The notes under the pieces were generated by a model. That model searched no databases, was not told the origin of the DNA, and was given only the letters and a program-made list of their open reading frames with translations. DNA of 64,000 nucleotides from Allobosea sp. GTDB lineage: Bacteria; Pseudomonadota; Alphaproteobacteria; Rhizobiales; Beijerinckiaceae. The stretch spans positions 1 to 64,000 of the forward strand of contig NZ_JAFKFW010000005.1 in the NCBI RefSeq assembly GCF_017308015.1. Direction: 5' to 3'. Below, in pieces: positions 42,841 through 52,036 of the stretch (the first letter of the stretch is position 1; each line of letters starts with the position of its first letter). The position numbers and the translations under genes are program-made.

Positions 42841-43940
42841 GGATCGATCCTTTCGCCGTCCATCGTGAAGGCGGCATCGGGTGTGCTGGAGAACGACAGA
42901 CCGACCTCGTCGCCCGGTGTCGCGGTGAAGAACCCCTCGGCCATGCCGGTGAGGCGCAGGTCTCCGACCATGACCGTGACCATCGACTGGCCGGCGATCG
43001 GGGCGGCCTCGGCGAAGCGCCCGACGAGCTGGTGCCCGTCATCGACCCGTCCGACGGCGACGTCCTGCGCCCGGTAGAGCAGTTGCACTCGCTCGTGCCC
43101 CGCAGCGAACGCGGCCGGAGCCAGCGCCACATCCGCGAAAGCGAACCGGTCCTGCACGCGGGTGACCGGCAGCAGATTGGCTGGCGGCGTGCCGAGGAAG
43201 GACGCGACGAAGGTCGTCGTCGGCCGGCGCAGCAGGTCGATCGGCGCGCCGAACTGCTCGACCCGGCCATGGTTGAGGACGGCGACATGGCTGGCCATCG
43301 TCATGGCCTCGACCTGATCATGCGTGACATAGACCGATGTCGCGCCCGTCGCCCGGTGGATGCGCATCAATTCGCTGCGCATCTCGATGCGCAGCTTGGC
43401 GTCGAGATTCGACAAGGGCTCGTCGAACAGCAGGATGCTCGGCTTCGGCGCGATGGTCCGTGCGATCGCGACGCGCTGCTGCTGGCCGCCCGAGATCTCG
43501 GCCGGGTAGCGATCGCGCAGCGCCGATATCCCGAGCAGGGACAGGACCTCGTCGACGCGGGCGTTGCGGTCGGCCTTGGACCAGCGCGCAACCTTGAGCG
43601 GCCAGGCGATATTGCCGGCGACCGTCATATGCGGCCACAGCGCATAGGACTGGAAGACCAGTCCCGCATCGCGCGCGCCGGCATCGGCGATGACGCCGCC
43701 TGTCCCGCTCGACACCGTGCGGCCGACGAAAGCGATCTCGCCCGCGCTCGGCGCTTCCAGCCCGGCGAGCATCCGGAGCAGCGTGGACTTGCCGCAGCCG
43801 GACGGGCCGACCAGTACCAGGAAGGCGCCTCGCGGCACCGAGATGTTCACGTCCTTGACGGCGGCGACGTCGCCGAAGCGCTTCACGAGCTGGCTGATGC
43901 GGATGGCGTCCTGCGCCGGGCCGATCGATGCGGGCGCCAT
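42837..43940 (-). CDS. ABC ATPase (AfuC/FbpC/PotA type)
   Basis: A 367-residue ATPase: Walker A GPSGCGKST, signature ISGGQQQR, Walker B ILLFDEPLSNLD, H-loop THDQVEAM, followed by a TOBE-type C-terminal domain (about 250-365). The start overlaps the permease stop (TGATG) with GGAAG upstream; the ATG at 43952 is a less likely alternative. It energises the fused permease encoded upstream. Confidence 0.9.
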   Translation of the reverse strand: MAPASIGPAQDAIRISQLVKRFGDVAAVKDVNISVPRGAFLVLVGPSGCGKSTLLRMLAGLEAPSAGEIAFVGRTVSSGTGGVIADAGARDAGLVFQSYALWPHMTVAGNIAWPLKVARWSKADRNARVDEVLSLLGISALRDRYPAEISGGQQQRVAIARTIAPKPSILLFDEPLSNLDAKLRIEMRSELMRIHRATGATSVYVTHDQVEAMTMASHVAVLNHGRVEQFGAPIDLLRRPTTTFVASFLGTPPANLLPVTRVQDRFAFADVALAPAAFAAGHERVQLLYRAQDVAVGRVDDGHQLVGRFAEAAPIAGQSMVTVMVGDLRLTGMAEGFFTATPGDEVGLSFSSTPDAAFTMDGERIDP

Positions 43941-45679
43941 CACTGCTTCCACTTCTGCACGCGGGTCTGGATGAGATGCGCCGCCAGCGAAGCCGCCAGG
44001 CAGATCACCAGGATCACCAGCGTGATCGCGTTGGCGAACTGCATGAAGCCCTCGGACGCATAGCGATAGGCGACCATGCTGAGCACCGGGGAGGTCGCGG
44101 TGAACAGCAGCACGACGAGCGACAGGTCCCTGACCATCTTGACGAAGACCAGGATCGCGCCGGCGAGCAGGCCCCGGATCGTCAGCGGGAAGATGATGAA
44201 GACGAGACGGGTGAGCAGCCCCGCACCGGTCAGGCGGGCGCTCTCCTCGATATCGTTGGAGATCTGGCCGAGGACCGAACGGCCCGACTGCACCGCATAG
44301 GGCAGGTTATGCGCGGTTGCCGCCAGCACCAGCAGCGCGAAGGTGCCGTAGAGCGACGGCAGCGGCCCGATCGGCGCGCCGAACAGCGCGATATAGGCCG
44401 CGGCGAAGGCGATGCTGGGGACCAGCAGCGGCAGGAACGCGAGCTGGCTGAGCACGGTCGCGAGCCACGTCCCCTTGTTGCGGACGATCGTATAGGCCAG
44501 CGCCAGCCCGAGCAGCATGGTCGTGAGCGCCACCGTCAGTCCGAGCTTGAGCGTGTTCCACAAGGCCTCGACGATCATCGGGTTGCGGAAGAGGCCGGCC
44601 TGCCCCTGGGCGAGGGCGCCGCCACCTTCCCCGATCCAGAAATGCAGCGTCCAGTTGGAGAACAGCACCCCGCCCTGCGGCGCGAGGCTCGACGCTGCCA
44701 ATACCAGCACCGGCAGCACCGAGGTCGCGAGCCCGATGATGAGCGCGACCGCGAAGAGCGGCCAGCGCCAGGCTCCGAGCGGAAAGCGCTTGATGCGCCC
44801 GCCCTTGCCGGTGACGGTGGTGAAAGCCTTGCGGCCGGCGACGAGCCGGTCGCTGCAGAACAGCAGCGCCGCCGAGACCGCGATCAGCAGCAGCGCCAGC
44901 ACGAAGCCGCGCTCGGTCTCGCCAGTCTCGATCATACCGAACAGCCGGGTCGAGAGCGTCTGCATTCGGACCGGCAGGCCGAGCAGGGCCGGCGCGGCGA
45001 AATTCGCCACCGCCCCCGCGAAGGTCAGCGAGGCCGCAGCGACCAGGGCCGGCGTAACGACCGGTAGGACGATGCCGAAGAAGATGCGTCCCCGCCGTGC
45101 GCCAGCCATCTGCCCTGCTTCGATCAGGTCGGCACCGACCGAGCTGAGCGCGGCGGCGATGATCGTGTAGGCGAGCGAGAAGTAATGCGCGATCAGGACG
45201 ATCATGGTCGGTGCCAGCCCCCAGGCCAGCCAGTCCGGCACGTCGAAGCCATTCGCCTGGAACACGCCGGGCGAGCCGCCGAGCCGCTCGTTGCGGAACA
45301 GGGTGCCCCAGGCCAGCGCACCAGCGAAGCTCGGAATCATGAACGGCAGCGTCGAGAGCGTCGCTACGAGGCCGCGTCCCGGCAGGTCGGTCAGCGTCAC
45401 AAGCCATGCGAGGAAGCCACCGAGCAGCAGGCAGCCGGCCGCCACGCCGAGACCGAGCAGCATCGTCGTCGAGAGCGGGCGCCACCAGAGATTGGCCGAG
45501 AGCGGGCTGGCGAGCACGGTCGTCCAGGCCTGGAGCCCGTCCGGTGTCAGCGTCGCCAGCAGGATCTTGACCAGTGGCGCCGCGACCAGAAGCGCAATTA
45601 CCACGGAAAGAAAGAGCGGCAGGACACGGTTGGCGCGCAGCAGCGGCGCGCGCCCGGATACAAGCGCGAGTGAGGTCAT
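43940..45679 (-). CDS. ABC permease with two fused domains (AfuB/FbpB type)
   Basis: A 579-residue inner-membrane protein with about twelve membrane segments in two tandem BPD-type halves, as in FbpB/AfuB. Each half has an EAA-like loop (ARLTGAGLLTRLVFIIFPL in the second). ATG at 45679 is preceded by CGGGAAAC; the frame to 45736 adds a glycine-rich lead. It forms the transmembrane channel. Confidence 0.9.
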   Translation of the reverse strand: MTSLALVSGRAPLLRANRVLPLFLSVVIALLVAAPLVKILLATLTPDGLQAWTTVLASPLSANLWWRPLSTTMLLGLGVAAGCLLLGGFLAWLVTLTDLPGRGLVATLSTLPFMIPSFAGALAWGTLFRNERLGGSPGVFQANGFDVPDWLAWGLAPTMIVLIAHYFSLAYTIIAAALSSVGADLIEAGQMAGARRGRIFFGIVLPVVTPALVAAASLTFAGAVANFAAPALLGLPVRMQTLSTRLFGMIETGETERGFVLALLLIAVSAALLFCSDRLVAGRKAFTTVTGKGGRIKRFPLGAWRWPLFAVALIIGLATSVLPVLVLAASSLAPQGGVLFSNWTLHFWIGEGGGALAQGQAGLFRNPMIVEALWNTLKLGLTVALTTMLLGLALAYTIVRNKGTWLATVLSQLAFLPLLVPSIAFAAAYIALFGAPIGPLPSLYGTFALLVLAATAHNLPYAVQSGRSVLGQISNDIEESARLTGAGLLTRLVFIIFPLTIRGLLAGAILVFVKMVRDLSLVVLLFTATSPVLSMVAYRYASEGFMQFANAITLVILVICLAASLAAHLIQTRVQKWKQ

Positions 45680-45741
45680 GACAGCGTTTCCCGGAGCGAG
45701 ACCGGCCTCTCCTGTGAGAGAGCCGGCTCGCGGCATCGGCG

Positions 45742-46872
45742 TTACTGGAGCGAGATGATGAGGTCGTTGATGCGCTTCCTTGCCGCGGCCGTCCGCGCCG
45801 GGTCGATGCGCCAGGCCTTCAGCTTGTCGAGCGGGACCGAGTCCGGATCATCCGCGATCGTCTTGCGCGTGGCGTAGTCGCCGGGAACGTTGAACGGCTC
45901 GAAGGCAGCGCCGCCGGTCGACGAATTGTCCCCGAACATGAAGTCGATCAGCAGGCGGGCGGCGGCCGGATGCGGCGCCTTGCTCGCGATCGTCAGCACG
46001 GCCGGGAACAGGATGCCGTTGGCCGGCTCGACATTATTCGCCACCTGCAGCGCCCAGCCTTCCTTCTTGTTGTCGCGCCGGTCGGAATAGGTGCTGAAGC
46101 CGACGGGCGGGTTCTTGCTGGTCTTGTCGCCGACCGCCTTGTTCACGAGGTCGCTGTTGGCGACCAGGATCAGGTCGTTCTTGAACAGGGCGCGGATGAA
46201 CTGCTCGCCGGCGCCCTTCAGATCCTTGTCGATCGCGATGTCCTTGCCGAACTGGGCCTTGTAGGCCGCCGCCATCTCGTCCGGATGCAGGGCGATCTCG
46301 GTCATCAGGTCGAGCAGTTCACCGCGCTGCGCCGGGTCGACCATCAGCACCTTGCCGCGCCATTGCGGGGTGGTGAGCTGCCAGAGATTGGTGACCGGCG
46401 AGCCGTTGGGATGCGCGGCCTCGTTATACATCAGGACCTTGGTCGAGAGCCGGTGCACGAGCAGCGGCGCCTTATGCGCGGCGTCGATCTCGCCCGCGAC
46501 ACGCGGCGGCACATAGTTCTGGACCCGGCCGGCCTTGAGCAGCTTGTCGTAGACCACCGGAGTATCCGCCAGATACAGCACGTCCACGGCATTCACGCCC
46601 GCCTGCTGCTCAGCTTCCAGCCGCGCGATCTGCTTGACCGAGCTCATGTCGAGGCCGATCAGGTCGATGCCGGGATACGCGCTTTCGAAGGCTTTCTCGA
46701 TGCGGGCGATCCGGCTCGACAGCGAGAAGATCGTCACGCTGCCTTCCTTAATCGCCTGGGCAACGAGCTGCTCGCGCGTCATCGTGTCGAGATTCTGGGC
46801 CGCCGTTCCGCCTGCCGCCAGCAGCATCGCCGGCAACAGCAGAGACCGCGCCAGTTTCGATAGGATCTGCAT
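45742..46872 (-). CDS. ABC solute-binding protein (AfuA/FbpA-like)
   Basis: A 376-residue periplasmic binding protein with a signal peptide (cleavage near AAQN, about residue 26) and a PBP-II fold. FbpA-like and AfuA-like proteins were first described as iron binders, but characterised AfuA from Actinobacillus binds hexose phosphates. The RpiR regulator, phosphatase and kinase neighbours favour a phosphorylated sugar over iron. It follows rpiR by 24 bases. Confidence 0.87.
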   Translation of the reverse strand: MQILSKLARSLLLPAMLLAAGGTAAQNLDTMTREQLVAQAIKEGSVTIFSLSSRIARIEKAFESAYPGIDLIGLDMSSVKQIARLEAEQQAGVNAVDVLYLADTPVVYDKLLKAGRVQNYVPPRVAGEIDAAHKAPLLVHRLSTKVLMYNEAAHPNGSPVTNLWQLTTPQWRGKVLMVDPAQRGELLDLMTEIALHPDEMAAAYKAQFGKDIAIDKDLKGAGEQFIRALFKNDLILVANSDLVNKAVGDKTSKNPPVGFSTYSDRRDNKKEGWALQVANNVEPANGILFPAVLTIASKAPHPAAARLLIDFMFGDNSSTGGAAFEPFNVPGDYATRKTIADDPDSVPLDKLKAWRIDPARTAAARKRINDLIISLQ

Positions 46873-46896
46873 CCGTCCCTCCCGCTTATCGTTATG

Positions 46897-47733
46897 TCAT
46901 TCGAATTCGGCGAACAGGTCCGCGAGCTTCTCCAGCCGGCTCATGATCGGATCCTGGTGTCGCCCCGCGATCGTCATCAGGATGGCGTTGACGATCGCGA
47001 AGGGAATGGTCGGCGTCTGGAATTCGCTGCCGGAGCGCCCGCGCGGCGCCGCCAGCAGGAGCTGCGCCTCCGGCTGCATCATCGGTCCGGCGAGGTCGGA
47101 GATCAGGAGCGTCGCGGCTCCCGCCTGCGCGGCATGCCGCATCAATGGCTCGTAGCTCGCGGGCTGCTTGCGGAACGCCAGCGTCAGGACGACATCGCCG
47201 GGCTTCAGGCTGACCACGCGCTCCGCGATGTCGCGCCCGCGCCCGGACAGGGCGATCGCCGTCATGCCGAAGCGATCCAGCCGCCGCTGCAGGAAACTCG
47301 CGACCGAGCGTGCATGGCCCTGGGCGAAGATGAAGACGCGCCCGGCCGCGAAGATCATGTCCGCCGCCTGGTCGATATCGGCCTGCGAGATGCAATGGCT
47401 GAGCTCGTTGAGCGCAGCGATCTCGGCACCGATCAGGTCGGCGAGGAAATGCCCGCCCTCGACCTTGGCCACCGAGCGGCGCATGCGGTTGGCCGCGTCC
47501 TGTCCTTCGAGAACCTCGCGCTGGAGCTGGTTGCGCAGCTCCGGATAGCCCTTGTAGCCGAGCTTCTGCGCCAGCCGTGTCGCCGTCGCCTCATGGACCT
47601 GCGCCCGTTCGGCGAGTTGCATCCCGTTCAGATAGGCCGCCTCCGCCCTGTTCTCGAGCAAGGTCGTGACGAGCCTGCGATCGGCGTCGGTCAGCTTCGC
47701 GGAATGCGACTTGATCCGCTCGATGATGCTCAT
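46897..47733 (-). CDS. RpiR/MurR-family regulator
   Basis: A 278-residue regulator: N-terminal RpiR helix-turn-helix (about residues 3-77; LAERAQVHEATATRLAQKLGYKGYPELR) and a SIS sugar-phosphate-binding domain (about 120-250; FIFAQGHARSVASFLQRRLDRFG). SIS-domain regulators sense phosphosugars, fitting control of the following transporter. GGGAAGG precedes the ATG. Two GCAA-N6-TTGC palindromes lie upstream. Confidence 0.88.
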   Translation of the reverse strand: MSIIERIKSHSAKLTDADRRLVTTLLENRAEAAYLNGMQLAERAQVHEATATRLAQKLGYKGYPELRNQLQREVLEGQDAANRMRRSVAKVEGGHFLADLIGAEIAALNELSHCISQADIDQAADMIFAAGRVFIFAQGHARSVASFLQRRLDRFGMTAIALSGRGRDIAERVVSLKPGDVVLTLAFRKQPASYEPLMRHAAQAGAATLLISDLAGPMMQPEAQLLLAAPRGRSGSEFQTPTIPFAIVNAILMTIAGRHQDPIMSRLEKLADLFAEFE

Positions 47734-47742
47734 GGCCTTCCC

Positions 47743-47756
47743 GCAATATTTTTTGC
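47743..47756. promoter_or_regulatory. GCAA-N6-TTGC palindrome 1 (RpiR operator candidate)
   Basis: GCAA (47743-47746), six bases, TTGC (47753-47756), starting ten bases upstream of the rpiR ATG. Binding here could block the ribosome binding site region or promoter. A second site of the same form lies at 47819-47832. Confidence 0.55.
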
Positions 47757-47818
47757 AGGATTAAGCTAGTTCACAATTTCTCCTGCCGTCAACTGGAATT
47801 GTAGATCCGAAAGCGATT

Positions 47819-47832
47819 GCAAAATTCCTTGC
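47819..47832. promoter_or_regulatory. GCAA-N6-TTGC palindrome 2 (RpiR operator candidate)
   Basis: GCAA (47819-47822), six bases, TTGC (47829-47832); one more base on each side pairs (TGCAA/TTGCA). Same form as the site at 47743-47756, 76 bases away. Confidence 0.55.
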
Positions 47833-48069
47833 AGTGGCTTGCCGGAGCGACTTCACGGCCCGTTGAGCGACATGTTCCAATGGGAAACACTGCCGGCTCT
47901 GCGTCCGATTCGACCACGCATGGCGATGCAATGGCAGCTCGGCGCACCGGCATTCGCCTGTGTTTCGATCGAAATCCACCGGCCGAACTGTCAACCTTGC
48001 CCGGGGGCCTCGCTCTCGTCGGATGCAGCATCAAGCTCCTGCGGCATCGACCTTGGCGCAGCTTCCCGG

Positions 48070-49074
48070 TTAGGCCGGGCGAAGCGAAGGAGACGGGCTG
48101 TCGGCATGATGGCAGGCCACCAGCCTTTCATCGACGGTCCTGAGCGCCGGCCGCTCGCTCCGGCATCGGCCTGTCGCGGCGGGGCAGCGGCGCGCGAAGG
48201 CGCAGCCCTCGAAACGGTCGAACGGGGACGGCAATTCGCCGGCGATCTTCACATGCCGCGAGCGCGCGGCACCATCGATGGACGGCGTCGCGGCAAGCAG
48301 AGCCTGCGAATAGGGATGCAGCGGGCGGGCGAAGAAGCGCTCCTTCTCGCAATGCTCGACCACGGCGCCGAGATACATGACCATCACGCGGTCGGCGATG
48401 TGACGGACGACGCCGAGATCATGCGAGATGAACAGGTAGGAGGGCGACAGCTCCTCCTGCAGGTCCATCATCAGGTTGAGGACCTGGGCGCGGACGGAAA
48501 CGTCGAGCGCGGAGACCGGTTCATCGGCGACGACGATCTTCGGGTTGAGGATGAGCGCGCGGGCGATCGCGACGCGCTGGCGTTGGCCGCCTGAGAACAT
48601 ATGCGGGTAGCGCACGGCATGTTCGGGCCGAAGCCCGACACGCTCCAGCATGGCGATGACCGCGTCATGCCGGGCATCCCGGTCGAGCCCGGTATTCACG
48701 GCCAGCGGTTCGTCCAGGATATCGCCGATGCGCTTGCGCGGATTGAGCGAGCCGAAAGGGTCCTGGAAGATCAGTTGAACCGAGGGGCGCATGGTCCGCA
48801 GCTCTTCCGGCGCCGCCGCCCCGACCTCGACTCCGCCGATATGCAACTGACCTGCCGTCGGCCGTTCGATCATCGTGACCAGGCGCGCCAGCGTCGATTT
48901 CCCGCAGCCGGATTCGCCGACCACCGCGAGCGTGCGCCCGGCCTCCAGCGAGAAGCTGACGCCGTTGACCGCCCGCAGCGTGCGGGGCTTCGACAGGAAG
49001 CCGGACGACACGAGGTAATCGCGCTGCAATTCGCGCGCTTCGAGCACGACCTCGGGAGCTTCCGTCATCGTCAT
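48070..49074 (-). CDS. Peptide ABC transporter ATPase (DppF/OppF type, second system)
   Basis: A 334-residue ATPase with Walker A GESGCGKST, QLIFQDPFGSLNPRKR, signature FSGGQRQR, Walker B IVVADEPVSALD and a full C-terminal oligopeptide-transporter extension with cysteines (CAFARRCPAATGRC). ATG at 49074 overlaps the DppD-type stop (ATGA). It is the last gene of the operon starting at 53632. Confidence 0.92.
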   Translation of the reverse strand: MTMTEAPEVVLEARELQRDYLVSSGFLSKPRTLRAVNGVSFSLEAGRTLAVVGESGCGKSTLARLVTMIERPTAGQLHIGGVEVGAAAPEELRTMRPSVQLIFQDPFGSLNPRKRIGDILDEPLAVNTGLDRDARHDAVIAMLERVGLRPEHAVRYPHMFSGGQRQRVAIARALILNPKIVVADEPVSALDVSVRAQVLNLMMDLQEELSPSYLFISHDLGVVRHIADRVMVMYLGAVVEHCEKERFFARPLHPYSQALLAATPSIDGAARSRHVKIAGELPSPFDRFEGCAFARRCPAATGRCRSERPALRTVDERLVACHHADSPSPSLRPA

Positions 49075-50042
49075 CGCGGCTGCTCGCTGAGGGGATGATG
49101 GCACCGGACCTGGCCGGCATTCAGCCCGACCAGCGACGGCGGCACGTCGCGGCAGCGCGCATCGACGAACTGGCAGCGTGGCGAGAAGATGCAGCCGCTC
49201 GGCCTATCGGCGAGGCCGGGAACGGTGCCGGGGATGACGCTCAGGCGCCGCTTGCCGCGATTGCGCTCGGGCAGCGCCTCCAGGAGCGCCGCGGTATAGG
49301 GATGGCGCGGGCACTCGAAGAGCGCGCGCGTCGTCTGCAATTCGAATGGCTGGCTGGCATACATCACCATGACGCGGTCGACCGCCTCGGCCACCACACC
49401 CATGTCATGGGTGATCAGCACCATCGCCATCCCCTGCTCGCGCTGGAGCTCGGCGAGCAGGCCGAGGATTTCGGCCTGGATGGTGACGTCGAGCGCGGTC
49501 GTCGGCTCGTCGGCGATCAGGAGGCGCGGCCGGCAGGCGATCGCCATCGCGATCATCACCCGCTGGCACATCCCGCCCGACAACTGATGCGGGAACGCGT
49601 GGATACGGCGCTCCGGGTCAGGGACGCCGACCTTCTCCAGAAGCTCGACCGCCCGTCGGCGCAGGGCGATACGCGCCCCGCCCTCATGGGTCTTCAAGGC
49701 CTCGACCAGTTGGAAGCCGACGCTGAAGCACGGGTTCAGCGATGTCATCGGCTCCTGAAAGACCATGGCGATGTCCTTGCCCATGATCCGCTGGCGCCGC
49801 GAGGCGCGCAGGTTCCGCAGATCGATGCCGTCGAAGGACATCCGGTCGGCCCGCACCCTCGCCGGCCAGGGCAGGAGGCCCATCAGCGCGAGCATGGTCA
49901 CGCTCTTGCCGGAGCCGGATTCGCCGACGATGCCCAGCACCTCGCCCCGGTCGAGATCGAGGTCGAGCCCGTCGACCGCCCGGAACGTACCGTCATCCGT
50001 GGGGAATTCGACGGTGAGATTGCGGATTTCGAGCAGGGGCAT
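49071..50042 (-). CDS. Peptide ABC transporter ATPase (DppD/OppD type, second system)
   Basis: A 323-residue ATPase with Walker [21 protein letters not shown], signature LSGGMCQR, Walker [13 protein letters not shown] and the C-terminal cysteine extension ([14 protein letters not shown]). Start 50042 lies eight bases after the permease stop; the frame to 50312 overlaps the permease gene and is not used. Confidence 0.92.
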   Translation of the reverse strand: MPLLEIRNLTVEFPTDDGTFRAVDGLDLDLDRGEVLGIVGESGSGKSVTMLALMGLLPWPARVRADRMSFDGIDLRNLRASRRQRIMGKDIAMVFQEPMTSLNPCFSVGFQLVEALKTHEGGARIALRRRAVELLEKVGVPDPERRIHAFPHQLSGGMCQRVMIAMAIACRPRLLIADEPTTALDVTIQAEILGLLAELQREQGMAMVLITHDMGVVAEAVDRVMVMYASQPFELQTTRALFECPRHPYTAALLEALPERNRGKRRLSVIPGTVPGLADRPSGCIFSPRCQFVDARCRDVPPSLVGLNAGQVRCHHPLSEQPR

Positions 50043-50050
50043 CGCGTCTC

Positions 50051-50959
50051 TCACCGCTTCAGTTTCGGATCCAGCGCATCGCGCAGGCCGTCGCCGAGAA
50101 GGTTGAAGGCGAGCACGGTGATCAGGATGGCGCAGCCGGGCAGCGTCACGACCCAGGGCGCGGCCTGGAGGAAGCTCAACGCCGATGCGAGCATCGTGCC
50201 CCATTCCGGCGTCGGCGGCTGGGCGCCGAGTCCGAGAAAGCCAAGCGCAGCGGCATCGAGGATCGCGGCCGAGAAGCTCAGCGTCGTCTGGACGATCAGC
50301 GGCGCCACGCAATTGGGCAGGATCGTATCGGTCATCAGGCGCCAGCGGCTGGCTCCCGCGACCCGCGAGGCGACGACATAGTCCCGCGCCGCCTCACTCA
50401 GCACCGAGGCGCGCATGAGTCGTGCGAAATGCGGCAGGAAGACCACCGCCACGGCGATCATCGCGTTGGTGAGGCCGGGTCCCAGGATCGCGACGATCAC
50501 CAGCGCCAGCAGCAGGCTCGGCAGTGCCAGCAGGATATCCATCGCCCGCATGATCAGGAGATCGGCGGTTCCGCCGAAGAAGCCGGCCACCAGCCCGAGC
50601 AGACCGCCGCAGGTCAGAGAGAAGCTCACGACCAGGAAGCCGATCAGCAGCGACAGGCGCGAGCCGTGGATGAGCCGGGACAGCACGCAGCGCCCGAGAT
50701 CGTCCGTCCCGAACGGGAACCGCCATGCCCCGCCCTCCGACCAGACGGGCGGCTGGAGCAGGTGGTCGCGAAACTGCTCCGCCGGGCCGTGCGGTGCGAC
50801 GATGTCGGCGAAGACCGCGGTCAGCAACAGGAGCACGACGATGGCGAGCCCGCTCATCGCACCGCGGTTGCGGCGCAGCGAGCGCCAGGTCTCGGCCGTC
50901 AGGCTCTCGCGCCTGGCGCGTGATGACGGTTTCGTCGTTCCGGTTTCGAGCGCGGCCAT
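50051..50959 (-). CDS. Peptide ABC transporter permease (DppC type, second system)
   Basis: A 302-residue permease with the OppC N-terminal segment (LRRNRGAMSGLAIVVLLLL), FGTDDLGRCVLSRL and the EAA-loop (ASRVAGASRWRLMTDTILP). ATG at 50959 is two bases after the DppB-type stop; the open frame to 52009 runs antisense-like through the DppB gene and is rejected. Confidence 0.92.
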   Translation of the reverse strand: MAALETGTTKPSSRARRESLTAETWRSLRRNRGAMSGLAIVVLLLLTAVFADIVAPHGPAEQFRDHLLQPPVWSEGGAWRFPFGTDDLGRCVLSRLIHGSRLSLLIGFLVVSFSLTCGGLLGLVAGFFGGTADLLIMRAMDILLALPSLLLALVIVAILGPGLTNAMIAVAVVFLPHFARLMRASVLSEAARDYVVASRVAGASRWRLMTDTILPNCVAPLIVQTTLSFSAAILDAAALGFLGLGAQPPTPEWGTMLASALSFLQAAPWVVTLPGCAILITVLAFNLLGDGLRDALDPKLKR

Positions 50960-50961
50960 GA

Positions 50962-51972
50962 TCAGCGCCCGTGCCGGATTCGCGGGTTGAGCAACCCGTA
51001 GGCGACGTCGACGATCAGGTTCACCAGCATCACCAGCGAGGCGATGATGAGCACGCCGCCTTGCAGGACAGGGTAATCGCGCCGTGCGATGGCTTCGACC
51101 AGCCATTTCCCGATGCCGGGCCAGGAGAAGATCGTCTCGGTGATGATTGCCCCGCCGAGCAGCACGCCGATCTGCAGGCCGATGACGGTGACGATCGGGA
51201 TCAGGGCATTGCGCAGCGCGTGGAGATTGACGACGCGCAGGGCTGACAGTCCCTTTGCGCGGGCGGTGCGGATATAATTCTCGCCGAGAACCTCGAGCAT
51301 GGCCGACCGGGTCATGCGCGCGATCACCGCCAGCGGCAGCGTCGCCAGCACGATCGTCGGCAGCATGAGATGCATGATCGCCGAGCGGAAGGCGCCGCGT
51401 TCGTCCGACAGCAGGGCGTCGATGGTCATGAAGCCGGTGACGCTGTCGACGAAATAGGACAGGTCGATGCGGCCGGAGACCGGGGTCCAGTGCAGATTGA
51501 CCGAGAAGGTCAGGATCAGCAGCAAACCCCACCAGAAAATCGGCATGGAATAGCCGGTGAGCGAAGCCGTCATCATCAGGTGGTCGTAGAGCGATCCGCG
51601 TTTCATTCCCGCCAGGATGCCGGCAGGGATTCCGATCAGAACGCCCAGCAGCACGGCGCAGAAGGTCAGCTCGATCGTCGCCGGGAACAGGCTCATGAAT
51701 TCCCGCAGGACCGGCTGCTGCGTCGAGAACGAGACCCCGAGATCGCCGCGCAGGACGCCTGCGACATAGCCGAGGAACTGTTCCGCAAGCGGCTTGTCGA
51801 GCCCCATCTGCCTGAGCAGCGCGGCGTGCCGTTCCGGCTCGATGCCGCGTTCGCCGAGACGCACCTCCACGGGATCGCCCGGAACCAGGCGGATCAGGAT
51901 GAAGGTTAGGAAGATGATGCCGAAAAACGTCGGGACGATCAGGCCGATCCGGGCCGCAAGATAACGGAGCAT
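50962..51972 (-). CDS. Peptide ABC transporter permease (DppB type, second system)
   Basis: A 336-residue permease starting MLRYLAARIGLIVPTFFGIIFLTF, typical of DppB, with the C-terminal GAIITETIFSWPGIGKWLVEAIARRDYP block. ATG at 51972 has AGGCGAGG upstream, better than the ATG at 51987. It pairs with the DppC-type protein. Confidence 0.92.
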   Translation of the reverse strand: MLRYLAARIGLIVPTFFGIIFLTFILIRLVPGDPVEVRLGERGIEPERHAALLRQMGLDKPLAEQFLGYVAGVLRGDLGVSFSTQQPVLREFMSLFPATIELTFCAVLLGVLIGIPAGILAGMKRGSLYDHLMMTASLTGYSMPIFWWGLLLILTFSVNLHWTPVSGRIDLSYFVDSVTGFMTIDALLSDERGAFRSAIMHLMLPTIVLATLPLAVIARMTRSAMLEVLGENYIRTARAKGLSALRVVNLHALRNALIPIVTVIGLQIGVLLGGAIITETIFSWPGIGKWLVEAIARRDYPVLQGGVLIIASLVMLVNLIVDVAYGLLNPRIRHGR

Positions 51973-52036
51973 GAGCCTCGCCTGCATGGAAGGAGCGGCG
52001 GAAGCGCATCCGCTTCCGCCGCGGCGATGGCTGCTC

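Larger units (their letters stand above)
47734..48069. other. 336-base region upstream of rpiR
   Basis: It separates rpiR from the end of the Dpp-type operon upstream. An AT-rich patch at 47745-47830 probably holds the rpiR promoter; it contains the two GCAA-N6-TTGC palindromes and, between them, ACAATT (47773-47778)/AATTGT (47797-47802). No gene is supported in the rest. Confidence 0.5.
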
